Program-made: the position numbers and the translations under genes
DNA from: an uncultured Collinsella sp.
GTDB lineage: Bacteria > Actinomycetota > Coriobacteriia > Coriobacteriales > Coriobacteriaceae
Assembly (NCBI GenBank): GCA_934650975.1
Contig: CAKUFW010000040.1
Location: 1-17,061, forward strand
DNA: 17,061 nt
Direction of reading: 5' to 3'
The notes under the pieces: generated by a model
What the model was told of the DNA's origin: nothing
The model's input: only the letters and a program-made list of their open reading frames with translations
The model's database searches: none
Shown: piece after piece, positions 6,325 through 14,064 of the stretch
Layout: each line of letters starts with the position of its first letter
Numbering within the stretch: position 1 is the stretch's first letter

Positions 6325-7326
6325 TTACTTCGCGGCGCCGGGGATGCCGTGGGAGGTTTTGGCGGTTTTGGCTCCGTTTACGATGGCGGTCTGTAGGGCT
6401 CTTACGGCGAGCATGCCCAGCAGATCCAGGGGTACGGCGGCGCTTGCCTGGGTGCCCAGTTTGCCGCTGGCGAGGGTGTAGATGGTGTCGCCGTCGTTGG
6501 TGGTGTGCGTGGGGCGGATGGCGTGTGCATAGGCGTCTGCGGCCATCTGAGAGACCTTGGTGGCCTGGGCTTTGGTGAGCTCGACGTTGGTGACGATGCA
6601 GCTGATGGTGGTGTTGGTGCGGTCGAGCGGCATTTGCATGGAGCCGGCGGCGGTAAAGGCCGCGAGCTCCATGTCGACGATCTGGTCGCTATCGGCTGCG
6701 GCACGCATACCGGCGACCCACTCGCCGGTCGTGGGGTCGACGACGTTGCCGCAGGCGTTGACGGAGACCACGGCACCCACCTTGACGGGGCCGAGCGCCA
6801 CGGCGGCGGCGCCAAGGCCGGCCTTCATGCAGGTGGCAGGCCCCATGAGCTTGCCCACCGTGGCACCGGTGCCGGCGCCCACGTTGCCCTGCTCGAGCGT
6901 GGTGGGGGTGTTATCGAGTGCTTCGCGTACGGCGGCGATGCCGGCCTCGATGTCGGGGCGCACCGTGGGGTCGCCATAGGCGAGGTCGAAGATACAGCTG
7001 GAGCACACGATGGGCACCTGCGTGGGGCCGACGGGCAGGCCGATGCCGCGGCTCTCGAGCTCGCGGGCGACGCCGCTTGCGGCCTCGAGGCCAAAGGCCG
7101 ATCCGCCCGAGAGGCAGACGGCGTGGACCTTGTCGACGGTGTTCTCGGGGCGCAGCAGGTCGGTTTCGCGCGATGCTGGGGCACCGCCGCGAACGTCAAC
7201 GCCGCCGGTGGCGCCTTCGGCTGCCACGATTACGGTGCAACCGGTGCCGGCCTCCTCGTCTGTATAGTTGCCAAAGCAAAAGCCATCGACATCGCAAACG
7301 TCAATGGCCTCAAGCGGTGTATCCAT
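6325..7326 (-). CDS. P1-family (DmpA/S58-like) self-processing aminopeptidase
   Basis: A 333-residue member of the DmpA-like N-terminal-nucleophile hydrolase family. These proteins cut themselves before a Ser or Thr to make two chains, and some release N-terminal residues from small peptides. Family signatures are GGAPASRETDLL (47-58), LSGGSAFGL (72-80), GNVGAGTGATVGK (147-159) and VNACGNVVDP (189-198). The likely self-cleavage point is Asn238-Thr239 in DRTNTTISC, and a GDTIYTLASGK block lies near the C terminus. AGGAG before the ATG supports the start. No signal peptide is seen, so it is probably cytoplasmic. It lies 101 bp downstream of maf on the same strand, with a hairpin between, so it may have its own promoter. 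Its physiological substrate is unknown. Confidence 0.9.
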   Translation of the reverse strand: MDTPLEAIDVCDVDGFCFGNYTDEEAGTGCTVIVAAEGATGGVDVRGGAPASRETDLLRPENTVDKVHAVCLSGGSAFGLEAASGVARELESRGIGLPVGPTQVPIVCSSCIFDLAYGDPTVRPDIEAGIAAVREALDNTPTTLEQGNVGAGTGATVGKLMGPATCMKAGLGAAAVALGPVKVGAVVSVNACGNVVDPTTGEWVAGMRAAADSDQIVDMELAAFTAAGSMQMPLDRTNTTISCIVTNVELTKAQATKVSQMAADAYAHAIRPTHTTNDGDTIYTLASGKLGTQASAAVPLDLLGMLAVRALQTAIVNGAKTAKTSHGIPGAAK

Positions 7327-7396
7327 GTTTTACTCCTATCGGTTTTCCGCCGGGCCTTATGCCCGGTCGGGATCCGTACGGTACGCCAAAATTGTA

Positions 7397-7419
7397 GGCG
7401 CTGGGGGATACCCAGCGCC
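7397..7419 (-). terminator. Probable terminator after maf
   Basis: A perfect nine-pair GC-rich stem (7397-7405 with 7411-7419, arm GGCGCTGGG) has a five-base loop. It lies 8 bp after the maf stop. On the - strand it is followed by TACAATTTT, so the T-run is imperfect. A second small hairpin (7350-7355 with 7361-7366) lies in the leader of the peptidase gene. Confidence 0.6.
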
Positions 7420-7427
7420 AGATGCAA

Positions 7428-8009
7428 TTACGAGAGTTTTTGAATCGCGCGCGCGACGCGAGCGATGGGCAGGCCCACCACGTTGTAGAAGTCGCCCGAA
7501 ATATCATGCACGAGCATGCGCCCGCCGACGCCCTGGATGCCGTAGGCGCCGGCTTTGTCCATGGGCTCGCCTGAGGCGACGTAGCGCTCAATCTGCTCGT
7601 CGGTGAGCTCATAGAACGTCACGTCGGTCACATCGACAAACGACAGGCTCTCGGCGGCGTGCGGGGCTGTGGCGTCCCCGGCTCTAACGATGCAGACGCC
7701 GGTTGCGACCTGGTGCGTGCGCCCCGAGAGCTCGTGGAGCATGGTGCGGGCTTCGTCCTCGTTTGCCGGCTTACCCAAAATCTTGCCATCGAAGGTGACG
7801 ATGGTGTCGGCCGCGATGGTCAGCTCACTGGGATCGGCGTGCTCGGTGGCAACAGCGGCAGCCTTAGCGCGAGCTAAGCGTTCGACAAGCGTAAGCGGTG
7901 TCTCGTCATCAAAAGGAGTCTCGTCGATGTCAGCGGGAATGACGCGGATGACGTAGCCCGCTTCGCGCATCAGCTCGATGCGGCGCGGTGATTGCGAAGC
8001 CAAAATCAT
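7428..8009 (-). CDS. maf: Maf-family nucleotide pyrophosphatase
   Basis: A 193-residue Maf protein that hydrolyses nucleoside triphosphates to the monophosphate and pyrophosphate. Members are linked to removing non-canonical or modified nucleotides and to septum inhibition. The N-terminal LASQSPRR (residues 3-10), the ADTIVTFDG block, GKP, and KAGAYGIQG near the C terminus are the conserved active-site segments. The pattern fits the dTTP/UTP (YhdE-like) branch better than the YceF branch, though I did not compare full sequences. Its ATG overlaps the stop of the upstream DJ-1-like gene (ATGA, 8006-8009), so the two are translationally coupled. A hairpin terminator follows. Confidence 0.94.
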   Translation of the reverse strand: MILASQSPRRIELMREAGYVIRVIPADIDETPFDDETPLTLVERLARAKAAAVATEHADPSELTIAADTIVTFDGKILGKPANEDEARTMLHELSGRTHQVATGVCIVRAGDATAPHAAESLSFVDVTDVTFYELTDEQIERYVASGEPMDKAGAYGIQGVGGRMLVHDISGDFYNVVGLPIARVARAIQKLS

Positions 8010-8548
8010 AGCTGGATGCCCTCGGCAACCTTCTCGACGGCCTTGTCACCGGCGAGCGTGCGAAGCAGCTCAAGTGCAAAGGGGAGCGACTGGGCCATAC
8101 CGCTGGCGGTGATGATGTTGCCGTCGTGCGTGACCTTGTCGCCGGTATAGGCGCCCTCGGGGAAGCTCTTCTCAAAGCCCGGGAAGCACGTGGCGTGGCG
8201 CCCCTCGAGCAGGTCGAGCTCGCCCAAGATAAACGGGGCAGCGCAGATGGCGGCAACGTGCTTGGTCGCGGCGAACTCGCAGACAACGTCGCAGACGCGC
8301 TGATCGGCGCGCAGATTGGTAGCGCCGGGCAGACCGCCGGGCAGCACGACGCAGTCGTACTCGTCAAAGTTGATCTCATCAAAGAGCGCATCGCAGGTCA
8401 CGGGGATCTGCAGCGAGCTCACGACCTCGCGCGTGGGCATGATAGAGACGAGCGTGGCACGCACGCCGCCGCGACGCATGACATCGACCATGGTTAAGCA
8501 TTCAATAGTTTCAAAGCCATCGGCGGCGAGAACGGCAACGCTGGGCAT
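8006..8548 (-). CDS. DJ-1/PfpI-family protein
   Basis: A 180-residue protein of the DJ-1/ThiJ/PfpI superfamily, whose members act as glyoxalases, deglycases, chaperones or redox sensors. It opens with SVAVLAADGFETIE, where the Glu matches the conserved acid near the active site, and contains AAICAAPFIL with the reactive nucleophile-elbow Cys. PGGLPGA precedes it. The frame stays open 59 codons further upstream, but I chose the ATG at 8548. It has AAAGGA at good spacing and begins exactly at the first family strand, while the upstream extension is intergenic-like. The closest branch appears to be YajL-like by length and motif, but the substrate is uncertain. It is first in a short operon with maf. 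Confidence 0.9.
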   Translation of the reverse strand: MPSVAVLAADGFETIECLTMVDVMRRGGVRATLVSIMPTREVVSSLQIPVTCDALFDEINFDEYDCVVLPGGLPGATNLRADQRVCDVVCEFAATKHVAAICAAPFILGELDLLEGRHATCFPGFEKSFPEGAYTGDKVTHDGNIITASGMAQSLPFALELLRTLAGDKAVEKVAEGIQL

Positions 8549-8753
8549 GAGGGTTCCTTTCGTAAGGCGGCATACAATTAGCCGTCTTATACCCCGAAGT
8601 TCCCCACTTGCCACGCCCCATTCCCCAATGTTTTTTCTGGGCCCGTTCCAAAAGACTGGTCGCGCATGGGTGTTGTGCACTAGGAGGGGCTTGCCGCGCG
8701 GCGATAGAATCACGGCATCCGTCATATTTCGCTACATGAGGAGCTGATTTACG

Positions 8754-9053
8754 ATGATAGGCCTTAGGGTTTCTGATCTTCTCTTTTTGCTGGTTGTGTT
8801 CGGCGGCGTCGCGGCCGTCACCTTCGCCGTCATCATGAAGAAAGAATCGTCGAACAAGCCTCAGCCTCCGCAGTCCAATCCGTACCAGCAAATGCCTTCC
8901 GCGCAACAGGTTCCACCGGCGCAGCGGGCGCCGACCGCGGTCGATGACGCTCAGCCAGTTGAGCCAACTTATTTCTGTGCCCGGTGCGGGTCAAAGCTGG
9001 AAGCAAATGCATCCTTCTGCCAAAACTGCGGCGCTTCGGTCCGCCACCAGTGA
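8754..9053 (+). CDS. Small membrane-anchored zinc-ribbon protein
   Basis: A 99-residue protein with three parts: an N-terminal hydrophobic helix (about 8-27, followed by KK), a Pro/Gln-rich linker (about 35-70), and a C-terminal zinc ribbon. The ribbon's Cys75-x2-Cys78 and Cys89-x2-Cys92 are spaced CxxC-x10-CxxC. GAGGAG at 8738-8743 precedes the ATG. The helix charge pattern (basic after the helix) predicts an outside N terminus and a cytoplasmic ribbon. The ribbon closely resembles the one at the end of the next gene (FCxxCG...FCxxCGAxV in both). No specific function is known to me. It may bind a partner or nucleic acid at the membrane, or regulate its neighbour. A long hairpin separates the two genes. 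Confidence 0.82.
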   Translation: MIGLRVSDLLFLLVVFGGVAAVTFAVIMKKESSNKPQPPQSNPYQQMPSAQQVPPAQRAPTAVDDAQPVEPTYFCARCGSKLEANASFCQNCGASVRHQ

Positions 9054-9059
9054 TTTTTC

Positions 9060-9119
9060 TGGGACGAGGATTAAACAATCATTCGGTACACAATGATTAT
9101 TTAATCCCCGTCCCATTTT
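9060..9119. terminator. Long bidirectional-type terminator hairpin
   Basis: Arms 9060-9083 and 9092-9115 are 24 nt each with only two mismatches, around an 8-nt loop. TTTT follows on the right and a T-run precedes on the left, so it could end transcription in either direction. It sits 6 bp after the small zinc-ribbon gene. Confidence 0.8.
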
Positions 9120-9154
9120 CATCATGCGTTGCCGATTTTTTGCTCGCCGGGAAT

Positions 9155-9166
9155 TGTTGCGCAACA
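9155..9166. promoter_or_regulatory. 12-bp perfect palindrome upstream of the propeller gene
   Basis: TGTTGCGCAACA lies 67 bp before the next ATG, in an AT-rich stretch with several T-runs, and could be a dimeric regulator site. I see no repeat of it nearby and no clear -10/-35, so it may be chance. Confidence 0.25.
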
Positions 9167-9232
9167 GATTCTGTTTTTTCGGGCTTAGCGTAGCCTCAGG
9201 TCATACTCACCTCTCGATCGAAAGGGGCAACC

Positions 9233-10879
9233 ATGCCAAGAATGAGAAATATGAAATGGGGGATGCTCCTTACGGCCGGCCTGGCACTGGCGGCTAGCCT
9301 TGTTGCGGCGCCGTTCGGTGCCTATGCTGCCGATGTTCCCACACCCGAGCTTAAGGACACGTATGAGCTTGAGAACTCGGTATATGTAAACCGTTCGCCT
9401 TCTGGAAGGTATGTACTGTACGGAGATAAGTCTGAGTCGGTAGAAAAATTCTATTTATTAGATACCCATGACTGGTCTCGCACCGTGGTGGAAACTACTT
9501 ACCTGGGCGATGACTATAAAAACGCGCACTGCTTTTCTGCCGATGAGCAACTTTTTTATTGTTACAACAGAGCGAACGGCTCCGTAATCGTATACGATCT
9601 GTCCAAAGGCGAGTCAGAGGAATATCCATTGGGCTCCGCCATCCCGTCATATGGGACTGATGGGATAGAAGAAGGGCTTAGGCTTCAGGTATCTAAAGAC
9701 AACAAGACGCTGTATATAAGCTCTCGGGTGCATGGGCCTGATGCGCGCAATGACTACGCTGTGTTTATCGTCGTTGATTTCAAGAACAGCAACACAACGG
9801 CTAAATATGAATACTCTCCATCTGATGACTATTACTTAAGTGAGACTGCCTGGATTTCAAACGATGGCAAGTACGGCTACGTCATACAAAACTACTGCGG
9901 AGATGACTACGATTCGCATTCATACTATGACGTGGTGACGCTTGACTTGAATTCCGAGAAGACCGTTAACTCTTCTGAATTTGATAAGTCGGGTTATAGC
10001 GTTGTCGTTAACGACGACGGCGCCGCCATTGGTGCGAGTTGCTATGTCTCCAAAGAGGGCGATGCAACCTGCACCTACTACAGCAATCTGGAACACAGCA
10101 CGCTTAATCAGGACGGTTCGCTCGTCCTTGGTTTGTACAACGAAGACTGTCATGGGCTTGGTTCTAGCTCTTCTGAGCTTGAAAGCCTTGAAATGATTGT
10201 CGTAGATAACAAGACGGGCGAAACAAAATGGAGGACCAAGTATCCCAGTGATCTCCGTCTCATTAGCGGAATTGATTACGGGACTTTATCTAAAGACGGC
10301 AGGTTCGTACTGGCTAACGATAGGGACGCCAACGACAATAATTTGCTGTATTTGATTGACACAAAGACGGGGGCGCACTCTCAGATCAATTTGAGGGGTT
10401 CCCTGGAATATGCTGGTAGCAGCGACGACCGTTCAGAATCTGCGTGGTTCTCGAAGGACTGTTCATTAATATACGCTGTTCAAGAGGGGAAGGATGACGG
10501 CTTCAGAATCGATGTTTACAAGAGCGGCATCTCCCAGAAATCCCTTTCGTCTGATTCGCAAAAGGAAGACAGCTCGTCCTCGTTCAACCCCATTTTCATC
10601 GTCGCCATTGTTGCGATTCTCATCGCAGCGGGCGTGGGCGGCTTCTTTATCATTCGCATGCGCAAACATTCCAAGGCATATGCAACGGCTGCGAATAGCA
10701 TTGCATATACAGCACCTCAGCAGACAATGCCGCAGAATTACGTTGGGCAGCAGGCTCAGGCCCAGCCACAGCAGGCTCCTGCGCCCTCGGATGCGCCGCG
10801 GTTCTGCAGTTCGTGCGGAAGCCCGCTTACGCCCGATTCTCAATTCTGTCCGCATTGCGGCGCACCGGTAAAGCACTAG
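9233..10879 (+). CDS. Exported beta-propeller-like protein with membrane helix and cytoplasmic zinc ribbon
   Basis: A 548-residue protein whose exact family I do not recognise. Residues 1-32 form a signal peptide with a likely AYA|AD cleavage. Residues about 40-440 contain repeated strand-turn units resembling WD40/Tol-B-type propeller blades (SPSGRYVLYG, SNDGKYGYV, SKDGRFVLAND, SKDCSLIYAV). A transmembrane helix at about 454-474 is followed by RMRKHSK, so the propeller should be outside. A Pro/Gln-rich linker (about 482-522) leads to a cytoplasmic zinc ribbon, Cys525/528/539/542, matching that of the preceding gene. AAAGGGG before the ATG supports the start. The extracellular part is visibly more AT-rich than its neighbours. 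It could sense or bind something at the cell surface and signal inward. Four bases separate it from the next gene. Confidence 0.85.
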   Translation: MPRMRNMKWGMLLTAGLALAASLVAAPFGAYAADVPTPELKDTYELENSVYVNRSPSGRYVLYGDKSESVEKFYLLDTHDWSRTVVETTYLGDDYKNAHCFSADEQLFYCYNRANGSVIVYDLSKGESEEYPLGSAIPSYGTDGIEEGLRLQVSKDNKTLYISSRVHGPDARNDYAVFIVVDFKNSNTTAKYEYSPSDDYYLSETAWISNDGKYGYVIQNYCGDDYDSHSYYDVVTLDLNSEKTVNSSEFDKSGYSVVVNDDGAAIGASCYVSKEGDATCTYYSNLEHSTLNQDGSLVLGLYNEDCHGLGSSSSELESLEMIVVDNKTGETKWRTKYPSDLRLISGIDYGTLSKDGRFVLANDRDANDNNLLYLIDTKTGAHSQINLRGSLEYAGSSDDRSESAWFSKDCSLIYAVQEGKDDGFRIDVYKSGISQKSLSSDSQKEDSSSSFNPIFIVAIVAILIAAGVGGFFIIRMRKHSKAYATAANSIAYTAPQQTMPQNYVGQQAQAQPQQAPAPSDAPRFCSSCGSPLTPDSQFCPHCGAPVKH

Positions 10880-10883
10880 GCGC

Positions 10884-12587
10884 ATGCCGGTGGAGCGATT
10901 AAAACAGAATCGCGACATGTTGATGGTCGCGGGCATCTTTGCGGTGCTCGCGACCATCGCGGATATGTTTCGCGATGCCGTGGGATTCTCTTGCAGCCCT
11001 ATCTACTTGGTCCATGTCTTGGGGTATATCGCTTTTTTCTGCGCAGCGTTTATGCTTGGCGATTATCTGATCGATCGGTTCCTGGTGGGACGCAAAGGTG
11101 CTGTTGACGTCCCTCGGCAAGACCATGCTGGATGGTTTGACAACTTGTGCGACATGGCGTTCTCTGGCATCCCGAAGACGTACGCATTCGGCGGAATCAT
11201 AAAACTGGGCACAATCATCTACGCCTGTTGGGCCACGCTGCTGGCTCTGCTGTTCCCGGGCGTGATCTGGTGGGATACTCGCCAGCAGCTCTTGCAGTAC
11301 AACGGACTGCCCAACGCGTTGTCGGAGGGCGCCGTTACCGATCACCATCCAATACTTGATACCTATCTGTACGGATGGTTTACCGACCTGGGCCGTATGC
11401 TGGGAAGCGTTGATGCTGGGGTGTACGCCTTCTGCTTGGTACAGGCGTTTCTGACGGCGTGTGCCTTGGCGTGCTGCCTTGTTTTGGTACGCCGCATGGG
11501 CAGCGGACGTGGCGTTTGCCTGGCACTGCTAGCGCTTCTGTGCCTGTATTGGCACCTTCCCATTTATGCCTCGGCCATGGCGAAGGATGCCACCTTCCTG
11601 CCGTTTTTCCTGCTGTTCTCGGTTGCTTCCATTGAGGTTATGTGTTCGAGGGGACAACTCCTGAGGGCTCCCGGTTTCCTTGCTGTATACGTTGCACTTC
11701 TGCTTCTGGTTTCGCTGACGCGTAAGACCGGCCTGATTCTCGTGCTGATTGTCCTGGCTGTCGTGTTCTTCAAGGTAACGGGTCGGCGCGGGCGAGTTGT
11801 CGTTGCGGCAATGGCGGTCGGCGCTTCTCTGTTTATGACGGTCCTTATGCCCAGGACCGTGCTTCCCGCTTTGGGGTGCGAACCTGGTGGCAAGCAGGAG
11901 GTCTACGGTCTTATGTTTCAGCAGTCCGCGTTGCTGATGCGTGACCACGGGGACGAGCTTCCGGAATGGCAGCGCCAGGAGATCGAGCGCGCTATCGGCG
12001 AGGACGGGAAGAACAACTACACGTGGTTTTTGACCGACTCCGTTAAAGACCCTACGTTCGGCAAGGCCGACGAGCTCGATTTTGCAGCCTATCTTGGCGC
12101 GTGGGCGGCAGGGTTCCTGCAGCATCCGCTTTGCTATCTCGAAGCGTATCTGGGAGTGCAGGTTGGCTGGTATGCCATGCCGGCGGCGGGAGGCGAGGCC
12201 TTGTCGCCCTATGTGACTCCTGTCGATGGACACAACGTGAGTCATGTGTTTCCCCGCTCGCGGGACTTAGGGTTGACCTGGTCTGACGCGACCTTAGGTC
12301 GCGGCGTCGAGTCGATCGTCGCATGGTTTCAGTCGACGCCGGTTGGCATGCTTGTCGGCGCCAAGGCGCTTTGGTCGACCTGGGGTATGGCGTTTCTGCT
12401 GCTGGAGGTAAAACGTCGTGCGCCCCAGAAGCTCTACCTGCTGGCGCCGCTCGTTGCGGCAAACCTTGTCCTTTGGATTTCGCCGACATCGTACACGACC
12501 GAGTCGATGCGCTACCTGCTGCCGTTGTTGTTCTGGCTGCCCGTGAGTGCGGCGATGACTTTTGCCAGCGTTGCATCGACCGAATGA
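10884..12587 (+). CDS. Polytopic membrane protein, DUF6020-like
   Basis: A 567-residue integral membrane protein with about 11-13 hydrophobic helices, among them 12-28, 40-60, 107-126, 178-203, 210-227, 263-279, 304-322, 484-506 and 541-562. A soluble stretch lies at about 330-400. After an early helix it carries PGVIWWDTRQQ (125-135) and DHHPILDT (153-160), then an AKD (233-235). From memory this matches the DUF6020 family, which resembles GT-C/PMT-type membrane glycosyltransferases; that link is an inference. It starts 4 bp after the previous stop without a clear ribosome-binding site, so it is probably translationally coupled to the propeller protein. A later start at Met12 (10917) is possible. 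Its stop codon lies inside the arm of a perfect 21-bp terminator hairpin. Confidence 0.85.
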   Translation: MPVERLKQNRDMLMVAGIFAVLATIADMFRDAVGFSCSPIYLVHVLGYIAFFCAAFMLGDYLIDRFLVGRKGAVDVPRQDHAGWFDNLCDMAFSGIPKTYAFGGIIKLGTIIYACWATLLALLFPGVIWWDTRQQLLQYNGLPNALSEGAVTDHHPILDTYLYGWFTDLGRMLGSVDAGVYAFCLVQAFLTACALACCLVLVRRMGSGRGVCLALLALLCLYWHLPIYASAMAKDATFLPFFLLFSVASIEVMCSRGQLLRAPGFLAVYVALLLLVSLTRKTGLILVLIVLAVVFFKVTGRRGRVVVAAMAVGASLFMTVLMPRTVLPALGCEPGGKQEVYGLMFQQSALLMRDHGDELPEWQRQEIERAIGEDGKNNYTWFLTDSVKDPTFGKADELDFAAYLGAWAAGFLQHPLCYLEAYLGVQVGWYAMPAAGGEALSPYVTPVDGHNVSHVFPRSRDLGLTWSDATLGRGVESIVAWFQSTPVGMLVGAKALWSTWGMAFLLLEVKRRAPQKLYLLAPLVAANLVLWISPTSYTTESMRYLLPLLFWLPVSAAMTFASVASTE

Positions 12588-12630
12588 AGCAGGGCCGCGT
12601 GCACATTACGCACGCGGCCCTGCTTCATTC
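12582..12630. terminator. Convergent-gene terminator, perfect 21-bp hairpin
   Basis: Arms 12582-12602 and 12610-12630 are perfectly complementary over 21 bp, with a 7-nt loop. The left arm includes the stop codon of the upstream + gene (12585-12587). The right arm ends 6 bp from the stop of the - strand methyltransferase gene. T-runs are poor on both sides, but one hairpin clearly serves both genes. Confidence 0.8.
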
Positions 12631-12636
12631 ATGTAG

Positions 12637-13950
12637 CTAGTTGCGCTTGAGGTGGACGACGGTTTCGCAGTGGAAGGTTTGCGGGAACAGGTCGACCGGC
12701 GTGATCTTGACGGGGGAGAAGGTCCCCTCCTCGACAAAGCGCTTGAGGTCGCGCGCCAGGGTGGCAGGGTCGCAGCTTACGTAGGCCACGTCGCGGGCGC
12801 TCGTGCTGGCGATAAGGTCGATGGCCTCGGGGGCGAGGCCTGCACGCGGCGGGTCGACCACCAGGACATCGGCATCCTGATCGGGGAACTCGCGCACGGC
12901 GTCGCCGCCGATGACGTCGACGTTATCGAGCTTGTTGATCTCCAAGTTGCGGCGCAGGTCGCGCACTGCCGGGCCATAGGCCTCGACGGCGGCGACAAAA
13001 TCGCAGCGGCGGGCGAGCGGCAGGGTAAAGGTGCCGGCGCCGCAGTACAGGTCCACGGCCAGTTCGTCTTCCTGCGGGTCGAGCGCTTCCATGACGAGCT
13101 CGATTAAAATCTCGGCGCCCTTGGTGTTGACCTGGAAGAATGACGGGGCAGACAAGCGCATCTGGCCGTCGGCGATATTCTCGGTCCAGGAGCCCTCGCC
13201 GGCGAGCATCTCGACCTTGGAAACGCGGCGGGCTTTCTTCTCGCCCTTGCTCATCACGCGCACGATGCTCGTGGGATGAGCGGCGTCTGCCAGCACGCGG
13301 GAGACCTGCGAGCGCGGGAAAGAGCCCGTGGGCGTCCATAGCGCCACCTCGAGCGCCTTGGTGCGGCGCGAGGCGCGAATGCCCACGCGCTCAAGGCCCA
13401 GGTCGTGGCTACCGCTCAGGTAATTGAGCGCGCCGACGACCGATTTGAGCGCCTTGGGGAAGCGCTTGTCGAACAATGGGCATGAATCGACGGTCACGAT
13501 CTTGCTGGGATCGACGCCGTGCATGCCAAGGCGCACGCGACCGTTGACAACGGTCGGCTCGAGCTCAATTTTATTGCGGTAGCCCCAGTCGTCCTTGGTA
13601 TGGCGGATGGGCTGCACCAGCTCATCGACCTGCTCGGGGGTGAACTTGCCGATGCGCTCGAGCGTGGAGCGCAGGTTTTGCTCCTTGGCGGCAAGCTGGG
13701 CGGTGCGCGAGAGATTACCCCACGAGCAGCCGCCGCAAATGCCCACGAAGGGGCAGGGAGGCTGAATGCGATCGGGGCTCGGCTCCAGAATCTCGGTGGT
13801 GCGGGCGCGCATAAATGACTTGCCGTCCTGAACGACCTCGGCCTCGACGGTGTCGCCTGCCACGGCGCCCTGCACAAAGACGGCCTTGCCGTTGTCGGCG
13901 TGTGCCAGTCCGTCGGCGCCGTACGTCATCGATTCTATGGTGAGCTTCAT
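12637..13950 (-). CDS. 23S rRNA-type (uracil-5)-methyltransferase, RumA/TrmA family
   Basis: A 437-residue SAM-dependent RNA m5U methyltransferase with an N-terminal TRAM domain (about 1-55). Cys66, Cys72, Cys75 (PCPFVGICGGC) and Cys157 (DSCPLFD) form the [4Fe-4S] ligand set of RumA-type enzymes. The Rossmann part has DLYCGAGTFTLPLA for SAM, VVDPPRAGL, and YVSCDPATLARD with nucleophile Cys393. FHCETV near the end supplies the general-base Glu. The frame extends 26 codons upstream, but the ATG at 13950 begins exactly at the TRAM strand and leaves a normal upstream terminator region. Gram-positive members can modify one or two 23S uridines (RlmD or RlmCD type), and tRNA is the other possible target. 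The target cannot be read here. Confidence 0.93.
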   Translation of the reverse strand: MKLTIESMTYGADGLAHADNGKAVFVQGAVAGDTVEAEVVQDGKSFMRARTTEILEPSPDRIQPPCPFVGICGGCSWGNLSRTAQLAAKEQNLRSTLERIGKFTPEQVDELVQPIRHTKDDWGYRNKIELEPTVVNGRVRLGMHGVDPSKIVTVDSCPLFDKRFPKALKSVVGALNYLSGSHDLGLERVGIRASRRTKALEVALWTPTGSFPRSQVSRVLADAAHPTSIVRVMSKGEKKARRVSKVEMLAGEGSWTENIADGQMRLSAPSFFQVNTKGAEILIELVMEALDPQEDELAVDLYCGAGTFTLPLARRCDFVAAVEAYGPAVRDLRRNLEINKLDNVDVIGGDAVREFPDQDADVLVVDPPRAGLAPEAIDLIASTSARDVAYVSCDPATLARDLKRFVEEGTFSPVKITPVDLFPQTFHCETVVHLKRN

Positions 13951-13994
13951 ATCCCTGCCTGTCATTTGCGTTGTTGTCCGCAACCATGGTAGCA

Positions 13995-14041
13995 GGGAAA
14001 AGCGCCCCGCATCCGAGGCTTTCCTCAAATGCGGGGCGCTT
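13995..14041 (-). terminator. Terminator after ppk
   Basis: A perfect 13-bp stem (14000-14012 with 14029-14041, arm AAGCGCCCCGCAT) has a 16-nt loop containing a smaller GAGG/CCTC pairing. On the - strand it runs into CTTTTCCC. It separates ppk from the methyltransferase gene. Confidence 0.8.
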
Positions 14042-14062
14042 CTACAAACCGCTTCTACAAAC
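14037..14062. repeat. Tandem 13-bp direct repeat
   Basis: CGCTTCTACAAAC occurs twice head to tail, at 14037-14049 and 14050-14062, immediately after the ppk stop and overlapping the base of its terminator. It is probably a local slippage duplication. Confidence 0.8.
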
Positions 14063-14064
14063 GT

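Noticed and set aside
8549..8725. 59-codon N-terminal extension of the DJ-1-like protein
   Set aside because: The extension lacks family similarity and covers the promoter region; the internal ATG at 8548 has a good ribosome-binding site.
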